Assembly (NCBI GenBank): GCA_002438635.1
Contig: DJPX01000029.1
Span: 1-64,000 of the forward strand
Direction of reading: 5' to 3'
DNA: 64,000 nt
Source: Bacteroidales bacterium UBA6401
GTDB taxonomy: Bacteria; Bacteroidota; Bacteroidia; Bacteroidales; UBA932
Both the position numbers and the translations under genes were made by a program. Shown piece by piece: positions 19,229 through 27,139 of this stretch (position 1 is its first letter; each line of letters begins with the position of its first letter). Below the pieces are notes generated by a model. It saw nothing but the letters and a program-made list of their open reading frames with translations, ran no database searches and was not told the DNA's origin.

Positions 19229-19259
19229 ATTGCTAAAATTACTATCCTTGTTATACTTG
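19229..19259 (+). promoter_or_regulatory. Candidate promoter for the SIMPL gene
   Basis: ATTG (19229-19232), a 19-base spacer and TATACTTG (19252-19259) match the Bacteroidota TTG-N19-TAnnTTTG layout with one change in the -7 box. The expected transcript start lies about 15-18 bases before the ATG at 19281, which supports that start over upstream in-frame codons. Confidence 0.5.
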
Positions 19260-19280
19260 AAATCACTAAAAATAATTTCT

Positions 19281-19982
19281 ATGGAAAGAAACAGATTAAG
19301 CAGTGCGATCGTTTTAAGCATCGCCATTATAACAGCCAGCATAATGCTACCAAAGGCTGTAAAAGACTACAAATCCTATGACAGAATCGTTACAGTCAAA
19401 GGATTGTGCGAAAGAGAAGTAAAAGCGGATAAAGTAATTTGGCCCATTGCTTATAAAGTATCCAGTGATAACCTTACAGATCTTACAAATAACATGGAGT
19501 CCAAACGTAAAGCTATAATATCCTTTCTCGAAGAAGGCGGCATCGACGCTTCAGAGATAACGCTGTCAGCACCTTTCATTTCGGATAAATACTCCCAGGA
19601 TTATGGAGCAGAACGTAAATTTCGCTATGTGAGCCAGAATACCATTACAGTGTGCACGAATAAAGTAGACAAGATTCTCGCTCTCTCCTCTAAGATGCAA
19701 GACCTTCTTAAAGCTGGAGTATTGGTCAGCAAAGAAAACTACTGGGATAGCAACATACAATACATCTTCGAGGGTCTAAATGATATTAAGCCAGAAATGA
19801 TTCACGAAGCCATGGCGAATGCACGCGTGGCCGCCGAACAGTTTGCCACAGATTCGAACAGCAAACTCGGCAAGCTAAAAACAGCCTCTCAAGGAACGTT
19901 CAGCATAGAAGACAGGGACTCCACCACGCCTCAGATTAAACGCGTGAGAGTAGTGACTTCACTTACATATTATCTTAACTGA
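19281..19982 (+). CDS. SIMPL-domain (DUF541) exported protein
   Basis: Residues ~8-30 form a signal anchor (AIVLSIAIITASIMLP). The remainder is a SIMPL/DUF541 domain (RIVTVKGLCEREVKADKVIWPI; ...MANARVAAEQFA...). Family members are periplasmic or membrane proteins, some linked to oxidative-stress resistance or kinase signalling; the role here is unknown. The ATG at 19281 gives 233 residues and a clean N terminus; an in-frame extension to 19194 would place charged residues and a second hydrophobic stretch ahead of it. The gene is divergent from alaS and convergent with the FKBP gene. Confidence 0.82.
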   Translation: MERNRLSSAIVLSIAIITASIMLPKAVKDYKSYDRIVTVKGLCEREVKADKVIWPIAYKVSSDNLTDLTNNMESKRKAIISFLEEGGIDASEITLSAPFISDKYSQDYGAERKFRYVSQNTITVCTNKVDKILALSSKMQDLLKAGVLVSKENYWDSNIQYIFEGLNDIKPEMIHEAMANARVAAEQFATDSNSKLGKLKTASQGTFSIEDRDSTTPQIKRVRVVTSLTYYLN

Positions 19983-19997
19983 TAAAACATACTACAA

Positions 19998-20035
19998 ATA
20001 AATGGAGCGCCCCTATAAAAGGACGCTCCATTTAT
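19998..20035. terminator. Bidirectional intrinsic terminator between SIMPL and FKBP genes
   Basis: A perfect 12-base inverted repeat (ATAAATGGAGCG and CGCTCCATTTAT) with a 14-base loop lies between two convergent genes. A/T-rich flanks give a U-rich tail on both strands. This is the clearest terminator of the window. Confidence 0.85.
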
Positions 20036-20056
20036 ATAACTTCCAAAAGACTTTGC

Positions 20057-20863
20057 CTACTCAGCCTTAGTCTCTTCTGCTTTAGCCTTTGCTACTTTTT
20101 CCAAACTGATATTGAAAATCAATGTTTCAGCAGGACCGATGGCACCTCTTGTACCCTGCTCACCATAAGCAAGTTTATAAGGAACATATATTTCAATTTC
20201 GCCGCCCTCGCCGATAAGAGGGAGTGCTTCATTCCACCCTTCTATAACTTGTCCTAAGGTGAACTTGACAGCATCGCTTCCTTCTTTAGTCTCATCAAAC
20301 ACAGTTCCATCCAAAAGGGTTCCTCTATATTTTACCCATACTGTGTCGCTGAGCGCAGGATGAATATCGTTTCCTTCTGAGATAATCTTATACTGAAGAC
20401 CTGAAGCGGCTACATTTACACCCGGTTTCTTCGCATTCTTATTGAGGAATTTCTCTTCTCTTTCCTTATTTGAATACAGTGTGTATTCACGACGATTCAT
20501 TAAATAATTATTAAACAAATCGTTCATATCATTGGGATCAACGCGGAATTGAGCAGCGAACTCTTTCGGATCGTCTGTCTGCTTGGCCTTAAGAAAGTCC
20601 TCGATACCCTTACGAACCTCAGACATATTCAAATCGCCAAAATTATATCCCTTAATGAAAGAGCCGAAATTCACACCTACAAGATAACTTACATCGTTAA
20701 GTTCTTTTCTTGAAGGAAGAAAATCCTTTGCCACCTTTTCCTTAGGAACAACCTCAGAGGTAGCCTCATCTGCAGGTGTTGTAGCTTCTTCAGACTTCTT
20801 TTCCTGGCAAGCCACAACTAGCACCCCCATAGAAAGTGCCAATAACAATTTACTAATTTTCAT
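20057..20863 (-). CDS. FKBP-type peptidyl-prolyl isomerase lipoprotein
   Basis: The signal peptide MKISKLLLALSMG ends in a VVAC lipobox, so the mature protein is lipid-anchored after Cys19. An FKBP_N-type helical dimerisation region (about residues 50-150) precedes the FKBP domain (VKYRGTLLDGTVFDET, GWNEALPLIGEGGE, YVPYKLAYGEQG). It should speed proline isomerisation and help fold exported proteins. The ATG at 20863 is chosen because the longer frame would run into the ROK gene and would hide the signal peptide. It is 268 residues long. Confidence 0.92.
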   Translation of the reverse strand: MKISKLLLALSMGVLVVACQEKKSEEATTPADEATSEVVPKEKVAKDFLPSRKELNDVSYLVGVNFGSFIKGYNFGDLNMSEVRKGIEDFLKAKQTDDPKEFAAQFRVDPNDMNDLFNNYLMNRREYTLYSNKEREEKFLNKNAKKPGVNVAASGLQYKIISEGNDIHPALSDTVWVKYRGTLLDGTVFDETKEGSDAVKFTLGQVIEGWNEALPLIGEGGEIEIYVPYKLAYGEQGTRGAIGPAETLIFNISLEKVAKAKAEETKAE

Positions 20864-20874
20864 ATATTTAACAT

Positions 20875-21834
20875 TTAAAGTTCCCAAGCTAGAGCTGAAG
20901 CTCCCAATATGGCAGCATCCGACTCTTTAAGTTGTGAGAATAGAAGCTCCACTTTATCTCTCCATAAAGGAAGCACATTCTCGTTCATCGCCTTGAAAGT
21001 AGGCTCATAGATAAACTCTTTCGCTCTTGCGAGTCCACCGAAAAGCACAATCGCCTCTGGAGCGGAGAATTCTATGAAGTCTGCCAATTTCTCACCAAGG
21101 ATACGTCCTGTATAATCGAAAACATGCTTTGCAAGAGCATCACCTTCCTTAGCGGCATCATAAACATCCTTAGAAGTAATCTTGTCCACTGACCGAAGAA
21201 GAGATGGTTCATCCGACATCTCAAGCCACTCACGGGCCGTGCGTGCTACTCCAATGGCTGAACAATATGCCTCCAGACACCCCTGTTTTCCACAGCCACA
21301 CTGACGTCCATTGTGACGTATTGCGCAAGTATGTCCCAATTCTCCGGCAAATCCATCGCTTCCATAAAGCACTTCACCATTAATTACTATACCACTACCG
21401 ACACCGGTTCCGAGTGTAATCATTATGAAGTGTTTCATTCCCTTAGCCACGCCATAAGTCATTTCACCCACAGCTGCCGCATTAGCATCGTTTGTAAGTG
21501 CCACCGGAATTCCTTCAAGAGCACCGGTTAACATATTGGCAAATGGCACTCTCTGCTTAGCCGCCCACACAAGATTCGGGGCAAATGCTATCTCGCCTGT
21601 GTAATAATTACCATTCGGAGCGCCTACGCCAATACCTCTTATTTGTCCCTCCTTTCCTGACTTAATAATAAGTTCCTTTATCGCCTTTGCCAATTCATCG
21701 ACAAATACCTGTGCATCTTCGTGCCTGTCGGTGCGTATTACGCTTTGAATCAAGACATCACCGCGAGCATCCACTATTCCTATTTTAGCAGTCTGACCAC
21801 CTACGTCTACTCCTACTACATATTGCTTTTCCAT
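20875..21834 (-). CDS. ROK-family sugar kinase
   Basis: The 319-residue protein has the ATP site DVGGQTAKIG at the N terminus, the sugar-binding core (LTNDANAAAVGE, TLGTGVGSGIVI) and the ROK zinc motif CGCGKQGCLEAYCS preceded by GHTC. ROK members phosphorylate glucose, N-acetylglucosamine or N-acetylmannosamine; which one is not decided by motif alone. It follows the MFS sugar transporter by 19 bases, which suggests uptake followed by phosphorylation in one operon. Confidence 0.9.
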   Translation of the reverse strand: MEKQYVVGVDVGGQTAKIGIVDARGDVLIQSVIRTDRHEDAQVFVDELAKAIKELIIKSGKEGQIRGIGVGAPNGNYYTGEIAFAPNLVWAAKQRVPFANMLTGALEGIPVALTNDANAAAVGEMTYGVAKGMKHFIMITLGTGVGSGIVINGEVLYGSDGFAGELGHTCAIRHNGRQCGCGKQGCLEAYCSAIGVARTAREWLEMSDEPSLLRSVDKITSKDVYDAAKEGDALAKHVFDYTGRILGEKLADFIEFSAPEAIVLFGGLARAKEFIYEPTFKAMNENVLPLWRDKVELLFSQLKESDAAILGASALAWEL

Positions 21835-21853
21835 AATTTACTTTTTTTAATGA

Positions 21854-23113
21854 TTAATCTACCGGAATATCTCTATTCACATTCTTGCTACCGGTAAGGG
21901 CATAGAAAATCAAATATCCCAAGCATACTATCAGCAGTGTGTAACTAGGAAGAGATCCGACCTTATCGGCAATTGCATTCTGAACAAATGGAATTATACC
22001 ACCACCGCAAACAAGAGCCATAAAAATGCCTGACGCTGCAGCCGTGTACTTTCCAAGTCCCTCTGCTGCCAGATTAAATATAGCGCCCCACATAATGGAT
22101 GTACAAAGACCACACGCAACGATAAAGAATAGAGCCACTGGAATACCATCAACAACCACAGTTTCAGGAACCATGATTACGCCAAGTAACAAAAGTGCTG
22201 CTAAACTTGATGTAATAAGAAGCATATTCCTACTGCTTACCTTTGCTCCTATTGCTCCTCCAATCAAACGGCCTATAAGCATACAGAACCAATATGCTGC
22301 CACAAATGAACCGGCGACAGCTGGACCTATCTCTTTAACTCCGGAAAAATACACGTTGGCAGTATTAGGAATACCCACCTCAATACCTACATAGAAGAAA
22401 ATAGCTATAGCGCCAAGAACGAAATGACGGAAAGAAAGAGGGGAATATTGAGATTTTTTAGCAACGCCATTCTCTCTATCTGCTCTCTCCTCAGCAGTTT
22501 CCATGTGAGGTTCAGGAATTTCGGTAAATGAAATCACCACAAAGGCAATGGCAAATATAGCCATAGCCAATATCATAACCGGAGCGGCTTTCGCCACTGT
22601 GGCATTCTCAATAGAACCACCTACAAGCCAGCCCACAAGCATAGGAGCAAGTGTACCACCTATAGAATTGCATGCACCTCCGAACTGTACTAACTGATTA
22701 CCCTTATTTCCGCCACCTCCCAGAGTGTTAAGCATAGGGTTAACACAGATATTAAGAAGGCACATTGAAAAACCGGCGACGAATGCACCTGCGATATATA
22801 CCCCGAAAGACTCTGCATAACCAGATGCGAACTGGATAGCGACACCTAATAATCCGATTACGACTGCAAGCCTCGAAGTGAATTTATATCCTCTTCTCTT
22901 TAAAATAATACCTCCTGGAATACCCATACATGCATAAGCTATAAAATTAGCTAGGGTTCCCAACTGTGAAAGTGCTTTACTAGCACCGAACTGATTTGTT
23001 ACAACCACACCCATGGAACCAGCAAGGTTCGTCACGAATGCAATCATAAAAAAGAGCGCAAACATCACCACAATAGCTGGTGTGTAGTTTTGTTTTTTTA
23101 CGTTTACTGACAT
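21854..23113 (-). CDS. MFS sugar permease (FucP/glucose-galactose type)
   Basis: A 419-residue protein with about twelve hydrophobic segments. The N-terminal half (FALFFMIAFVTNLAG, AYACMGIPGGIILKRRG) and NPMLNTLGG resemble the FHS/FucP sugar:proton symporters. It is upstream of the ROK kinase on the same strand. The likely substrate is a neutral hexose or amino sugar; this is inferred from the kinase neighbour. Confidence 0.88.
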   Translation of the reverse strand: MSVNVKKQNYTPAIVVMFALFFMIAFVTNLAGSMGVVVTNQFGASKALSQLGTLANFIAYACMGIPGGIILKRRGYKFTSRLAVVIGLLGVAIQFASGYAESFGVYIAGAFVAGFSMCLLNICVNPMLNTLGGGGNKGNQLVQFGGACNSIGGTLAPMLVGWLVGGSIENATVAKAAPVMILAMAIFAIAFVVISFTEIPEPHMETAEERADRENGVAKKSQYSPLSFRHFVLGAIAIFFYVGIEVGIPNTANVYFSGVKEIGPAVAGSFVAAYWFCMLIGRLIGGAIGAKVSSRNMLLITSSLAALLLLGVIMVPETVVVDGIPVALFFIVACGLCTSIMWGAIFNLAAEGLGKYTAAASGIFMALVCGGGIIPFVQNAIADKVGSLPSYTLLIVCLGYLIFYALTGSKNVNRDIPVD

Positions 23114-23167
23114 TTCTATATCTTAATGTTATTAAATATCTTAATGCTTACTAAGCGATGTGGCCAA

Positions 23168-25042
23168 TTAATCGAGAGCGGCAAGATTCTGTGGATTGAT
23201 CAGTTTCTTACCCTCTGGAGTGTATGCATATTCTATGCGCTTAGCAAAATGCTTTTCTACCTTTCCTCGTACCACCTTTCCGGTAGAATTAACTAAGCCA
23301 TTCTTTTCCGTAAATGGTTCCTCACATACTACGATAGCAGTAGGAAGCCATTTCTCCGGGAACTGGCCTGCACGTGAACCGCCTTTCCTATAACTATCCA
23401 CATCGGCCTGAATAAGACGAAGCTGCGCCTCTTTGTCACCGGGGGCATCTGCCTTTAAAGCCTCCTTGTTAGGAACGACCAGAACTATCGTGTACGGGCA
23501 CTGATTATTATGCAATATTACATTATCTATGTATTTAGATACCACAGCCAGATTATCTTCATATCCTTCTGGAGAATATTTTTCACCATCTGATGATATA
23601 AGAAGGCTCTTAAATCGACCTGTAACATATAGATAACGTGGATCTTCTTTACAAATGTAGCCACGATCTCCCGTATGAAGCCATCCATCTACTATAGTTT
23701 CAGCCGTAGCCTCAGGATTCTTCCAATATCCGGCCATTACATTCTCCCCTTTTATGACGATCTCGCCGGTCTGCCCATTAGGAAGAATACGATTCTCATC
23801 ATCACGTATTGTGCATTCCATAGGACTCACAATTCTACCGGATGATCCGAATCGTGCGTACCCTGGAGCATTTGAACAAATTATAGGAGTGGCTTCTGAC
23901 AAGCCATAGCCCTGGAAAGTAGGCATCCCGATAGCACAGAAATACCTCTGCAATTCTATGTCTAGAAGAGCACCTCCACCCACGCAGAATTTCATCTTAC
24001 CACCGAAAGTCTCGCGAATTTTCGAGAAAACAAGTTTATCGAAAAGCTTTACAAATGGCTTTCTCCAAAACTGCCAACCGCCCTGGTTATAATAGTCCTT
24101 ATAGTAGGCCTTGGCATTCTTAAGAGCTATATTGTACAATTTTTCTGTAGTCTTCCCCTTAGCCTTAACTCCATTTTCGATAGCTTTCTTAAAACTACGG
24201 CTTATAGCAGGCACCGTAAGCATCACCTGTGGCTTAACCTCCTTCATGGTAGGTAGGATATTACGCAACTGTGCCTGTGGTGTTTTCCCCGGAACCGTCG
24301 CTATGCTTCCACCATAACTCATCATAGTGTAAAGTCCGGCTACATGAGCAAAGCAGTGATCCATAGGTAAGATTATAAGCATAATATCTCCGTGGTCAAT
24401 ATTAATGACAGAAGCACCTTGTGCAACATTGGCCGTATAATTTCTGTGAGTAAGCAAAATACCCTTCGGATCGGCTGTCGTTCCAGAGGTATAGCTTATG
24501 TTAGCATAATCATCTGGGCCAACGGAAGCCATACGCTCCTCGAGCGCTCCCGGGTGCTCTTTAATAAACTCCTCACCCATCTTACGAATATCGCTTAGAT
24601 ATATTTCACCCTCTTTCAAAGGGATATCATCCATAACTATAACCTTCTCTATTTCAGGGCATTTATCTATCACTCTGCGCACTTTTTCGATCTCCATCTC
24701 CGATGCGACGATAAAACGAGAATCGGAATGATTAATTCGGAAAGTCAGATCATAGTCTGATTCAAGTTTATAAGAAAGAGGAACATCTACGCCTCCTGCG
24801 AAAAGAATTCCGAATTCTGTAATCACCCACATAGGACGGGCCTCAGCTAAAAGTGAAACCTTATCCCCTTTCTTAAGGCCTAATGCCATAAAACCGGCAG
24901 CCAGCAGCCTTGCCTCTTCTCGTGTTTTATTAAATGATGTTTCCGTCCAGACTCCGTTAACTTTCTCTCGTAGATAAGTTTCGTCTTTGTACTTATCCAC
25001 ATACTCATTCACGAAATCGATAATGGTAGTTCTTTTAGTCAT
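23168..25042 (-). CDS. Long-chain fatty-acid-CoA ligase (AMP-binding)
   Basis: The protein activates a fatty acid to acyl-AMP and then acyl-CoA. Motifs are the P-loop YTSGTTADPKG, QGYGLSEATP, GWLHTGDRGY and the VTGRFKSLLISSDGEKYSPE hinge. The length of 624 residues suits the ACSL/FadD15 group. No export signal is present. It begins 12 bases after the end of the upstream deoxynucleoside kinase gene and has 54 bases, without a hairpin, before the MFS gene. Confidence 0.9.
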   Translation of the reverse strand: MTKRTTIIDFVNEYVDKYKDETYLREKVNGVWTETSFNKTREEARLLAAGFMALGLKKGDKVSLLAEARPMWVITEFGILFAGGVDVPLSYKLESDYDLTFRINHSDSRFIVASEMEIEKVRRVIDKCPEIEKVIVMDDIPLKEGEIYLSDIRKMGEEFIKEHPGALEERMASVGPDDYANISYTSGTTADPKGILLTHRNYTANVAQGASVINIDHGDIMLIILPMDHCFAHVAGLYTMMSYGGSIATVPGKTPQAQLRNILPTMKEVKPQVMLTVPAISRSFKKAIENGVKAKGKTTEKLYNIALKNAKAYYKDYYNQGGWQFWRKPFVKLFDKLVFSKIRETFGGKMKFCVGGGALLDIELQRYFCAIGMPTFQGYGLSEATPIICSNAPGYARFGSSGRIVSPMECTIRDDENRILPNGQTGEIVIKGENVMAGYWKNPEATAETIVDGWLHTGDRGYICKEDPRYLYVTGRFKSLLISSDGEKYSPEGYEDNLAVVSKYIDNVILHNNQCPYTIVLVVPNKEALKADAPGDKEAQLRLIQADVDSYRKGGSRAGQFPEKWLPTAIVVCEEPFTEKNGLVNSTGKVVRGKVEKHFAKRIEYAYTPEGKKLINPQNLAALD

Positions 25043-25054
25043 ATTGAAACATTA

Positions 25055-25675
25055 TTAATTGTTTGAAAATAATCCATAAAGTTGAGCATCAATCATATCC
25101 GTAACTTTTGAGAAGTCCTCGGGATTGTTCCCAAACTTTATATGATCAGCATCTATGACAAGCAGATTACCATCATAGCTGTTGATCCAATTCTCATATT
25201 TTTCATTAAGTCCTGTAAGATAATCTATTCGAATACCTTTCTCATACTCTCTTCCTCTCTTTTGAATCTGAGAAACCAGATTAGGTATGCTGGAGCGCAA
25301 ATATATAAGCAAATCAGGATTTCCTACCAGGGACATCATAAGATTAAACAAATCGGAATAATTCTCAAAATCCCGCGTGCTCATCAAACCCATATCGTGC
25401 AGATTAGGAGCAAAAATACGGGCATCCTCGTATATGGTCCTGTCCTGTATTATGACATCGTCAGTCTTTGAGATGTCCACTACATCCTTAAAACGCTTAT
25501 TTAGAAAATAGATCTGTAAATTAAATGACCACCTGGCCATGTCCTCATAGAAATCGGCCAAGTACGGATTGTAATCGACAGATTCGAATTTCGGGATCCA
25601 TCCATAATGTGCGGCCAACATCTTTGTAAGCGTGGTTTTTCCGCTTCCTATATTACCTGCAATCGCGATATGCAT
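25055..25675 (-). CDS. Deoxynucleoside kinase (second of tandem pair)
   Basis: A 206-residue kinase of the dNK/dCK family, which salvages deoxynucleosides to monophosphates. Visible are the P-loop GNIGSGKTT, the DRT motif (QDRTIYEDARIFA, the ERS equivalent) and the LID arginines (QKRGREYE). It shares most of its sequence with the adjacent kinase and lies 35 bases after it. In lactobacilli paired dNKs form a dAK/dGK heterodimer; a similar pair is possible here. Confidence 0.9.
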   Translation of the reverse strand: MHIAIAGNIGSGKTTLTKMLAAHYGWIPKFESVDYNPYLADFYEDMARWSFNLQIYFLNKRFKDVVDISKTDDVIIQDRTIYEDARIFAPNLHDMGLMSTRDFENYSDLFNLMMSLVGNPDLLIYLRSSIPNLVSQIQKRGREYEKGIRIDYLTGLNEKYENWINSYDGNLLVIDADHIKFGNNPEDFSKVTDMIDAQLYGLFSNN

Positions 25676-25710
25676 AGCGTATTATATTTATATCCTACAA
25701 ATTTAGTGAA

Positions 25711-26325
25711 TTATTTGAATAATCCGTAAAGAGCGGCATCAATCCTATCCGTGACATAAGAAAAATCCTTCGGATTTTTTTCAAAATTCAACTCATCCCC
25801 ATCTATAACAATGAGTTTACCCTGATATCTACTAATCCATTCTTCATACAAATCATTCAATCCAGATAAATATTCTATGCTTATAGACTGTTCATAATCC
25901 CGACCTCTCTTTTGAATTTGCGAAACCAAGTGCGGTATACTAGAGCGAATATATATAAGCAGATCAGGTTGCTTTACTAAAGACATCATAAGGTTGAACA
26001 AATCCATATAAGTGCCATAATCTCTGTCAGAAAGATTTCCCATTTTATGGTTATTCGCAACGAATATTTCCACGCCCTCCATTATAGTTCTATCCTGAAT
26101 TATGACATCACGACTTTTCGCAATCTCAAGAACATCCTTAAAGCGTTGTGCTAAAAAATACACCTCCAAATTAAAAGACCAGCGTGGGATATCCGAATAA
26201 TAATCCTCAAGATAAGGATTATATGTTACAGACTCATAACGTGGAGTCCATTTATAATACTCAGCAAGCATTCTCGTAAGCGTGGTCTTACCACAGCCTA
26301 TATTTCCTGCGACACCTATATGCAT
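25711..26325 (-). CDS. Deoxynucleoside kinase (first of tandem pair)
   Basis: A 204-residue paralogue of the next gene with P-loop GNIGCGKTT, QDRTIMEGVEIF and LID QKRGRDYE. The differences after the DRT motif (MEGVEIF against YEDARIF) lie near the substrate pocket, which suggests a different base preference for the two enzymes. A -7 box TAAATTTG lies 23 bases before the ATG. Confidence 0.9.
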   Translation of the reverse strand: MHIGVAGNIGCGKTTLTRMLAEYYKWTPRYESVTYNPYLEDYYSDIPRWSFNLEVYFLAQRFKDVLEIAKSRDVIIQDRTIMEGVEIFVANNHKMGNLSDRDYGTYMDLFNLMMSLVKQPDLLIYIRSSIPHLVSQIQKRGRDYEQSISIEYLSGLNDLYEEWISRYQGKLIVIDGDELNFEKNPKDFSYVTDRIDAALYGLFK

Positions 26326-26347
26326 TCCGTGAATAGACTTATTTTTA

Positions 26348-26355
26348 CAAATTTA
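26348..26355 (-). promoter_or_regulatory. Candidate -7 box TAAATTTG for the dNK pair
   Basis: Exact fit to TAnnTTTG on the minus strand, 23 bases before the start at 26325. A TTTG lies upstream but at a 26-base spacing, too far for the usual layout. Confidence 0.4.
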
Positions 26356-26368
26356 CAATAAAGTTTCT

Positions 26369-26376
26369 TATTTTTG
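26369..26376 (+). promoter_or_regulatory. Candidate -7 box TATTTTTG and structured leader of the MBL gene
   Basis: TATTTTTG fits TAnnTTTG on the plus strand, followed by CCGAG. A start near 26383 gives a leader of about 100 bases. Two weak hairpins are visible in it: AGAAAT/ATTTCT, and ACAGAGTC/GATTCTGT around 26430-26467. Confidence 0.35.
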
Positions 26377-26485
26377 CCGAGCAAATGAGAAACATTAAGA
26401 AATTGGAAGATTTCTAAATAGTTCACAACACAGAGTCGAAGTGTCACCGAAAGAACAGGATTCTGTATAATAAATATAGTTTATA

Positions 26486-27139
26486 ATGCTGAATATTAAA
26501 GTATTCGTGTGTAATTCCTACGAGGAGAACACGATGATTGTCAACAAAACAGGCTCTAAAGAAGCCATCATTATAGATCCAGGCTGCACCCCCGGAAAGG
26601 AAACGGATAAAATTATCTCCTACATCGAAAGCAACGAACTAACCCCTGTAGCCATATTACTTACCCACGCCCACTCCGACCACACCATCGGGGCCGCAAC
26701 GCTACAAAATAAGTATAACATTCCTATTTATATGGATCACAGGGAAAGGCCAAGCTTTTCATTTAAAAGCACTGACATCAAAGACGGGCAGATCCTACGA
26801 TTGGCAGGAATAGAACTGGAAGTGATCAGCACCCCAGGGCATACGCCGGGAGGAGTGTGCTACTTGGATAGAAAAGACAAAATTCTCTTCTCCGGAGACA
26901 CGCTGTTTGCAGGCACGATTGGCAGAAGCGATCTCGAAGGTGGCGACTATGATAAACTCATCGTTTCCGTTATGGAGAAACTTATGGGCTTAGATTCCGA
27001 CATAACAGTCCTGCCAGGGCATTATGGAAGCACGACGATAGGAGAAGAAAGAACTTCAAACCCCTTCCTCCAGCCATTCAATGAACCAGAAGAAGAGGTC
27101 GACGAAAAGGATATAACTCCTATAACTATTTCCCGCTGA
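26486..27139 (+). CDS. MBL-fold metal-dependent hydrolase (glyoxalase II-like)
   Basis: The 217-residue protein has the metallo-beta-lactamase zinc motif THAHSDHTIG, then STPGHTPGG, LFSGDTLF, and LPGHYGSTT, giving the full set of metal ligands. The length and STPGHTPGGVCY fit the small GloB-like group, which hydrolyses thioesters such as S-lactoylglutathione or related substrates. The true substrate is unknown. It is one of few plus-strand genes and its last 14 bases overlap the convergent GH3 gene. Confidence 0.88.
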   Translation: MLNIKVFVCNSYEENTMIVNKTGSKEAIIIDPGCTPGKETDKIISYIESNELTPVAILLTHAHSDHTIGAATLQNKYNIPIYMDHRERPSFSFKSTDIKDGQILRLAGIELEVISTPGHTPGGVCYLDRKDKILFSGDTLFAGTIGRSDLEGGDYDKLIVSVMEKLMGLDSDITVLPGHYGSTTIGEERTSNPFLQPFNEPEEEVDEKDITPITISR

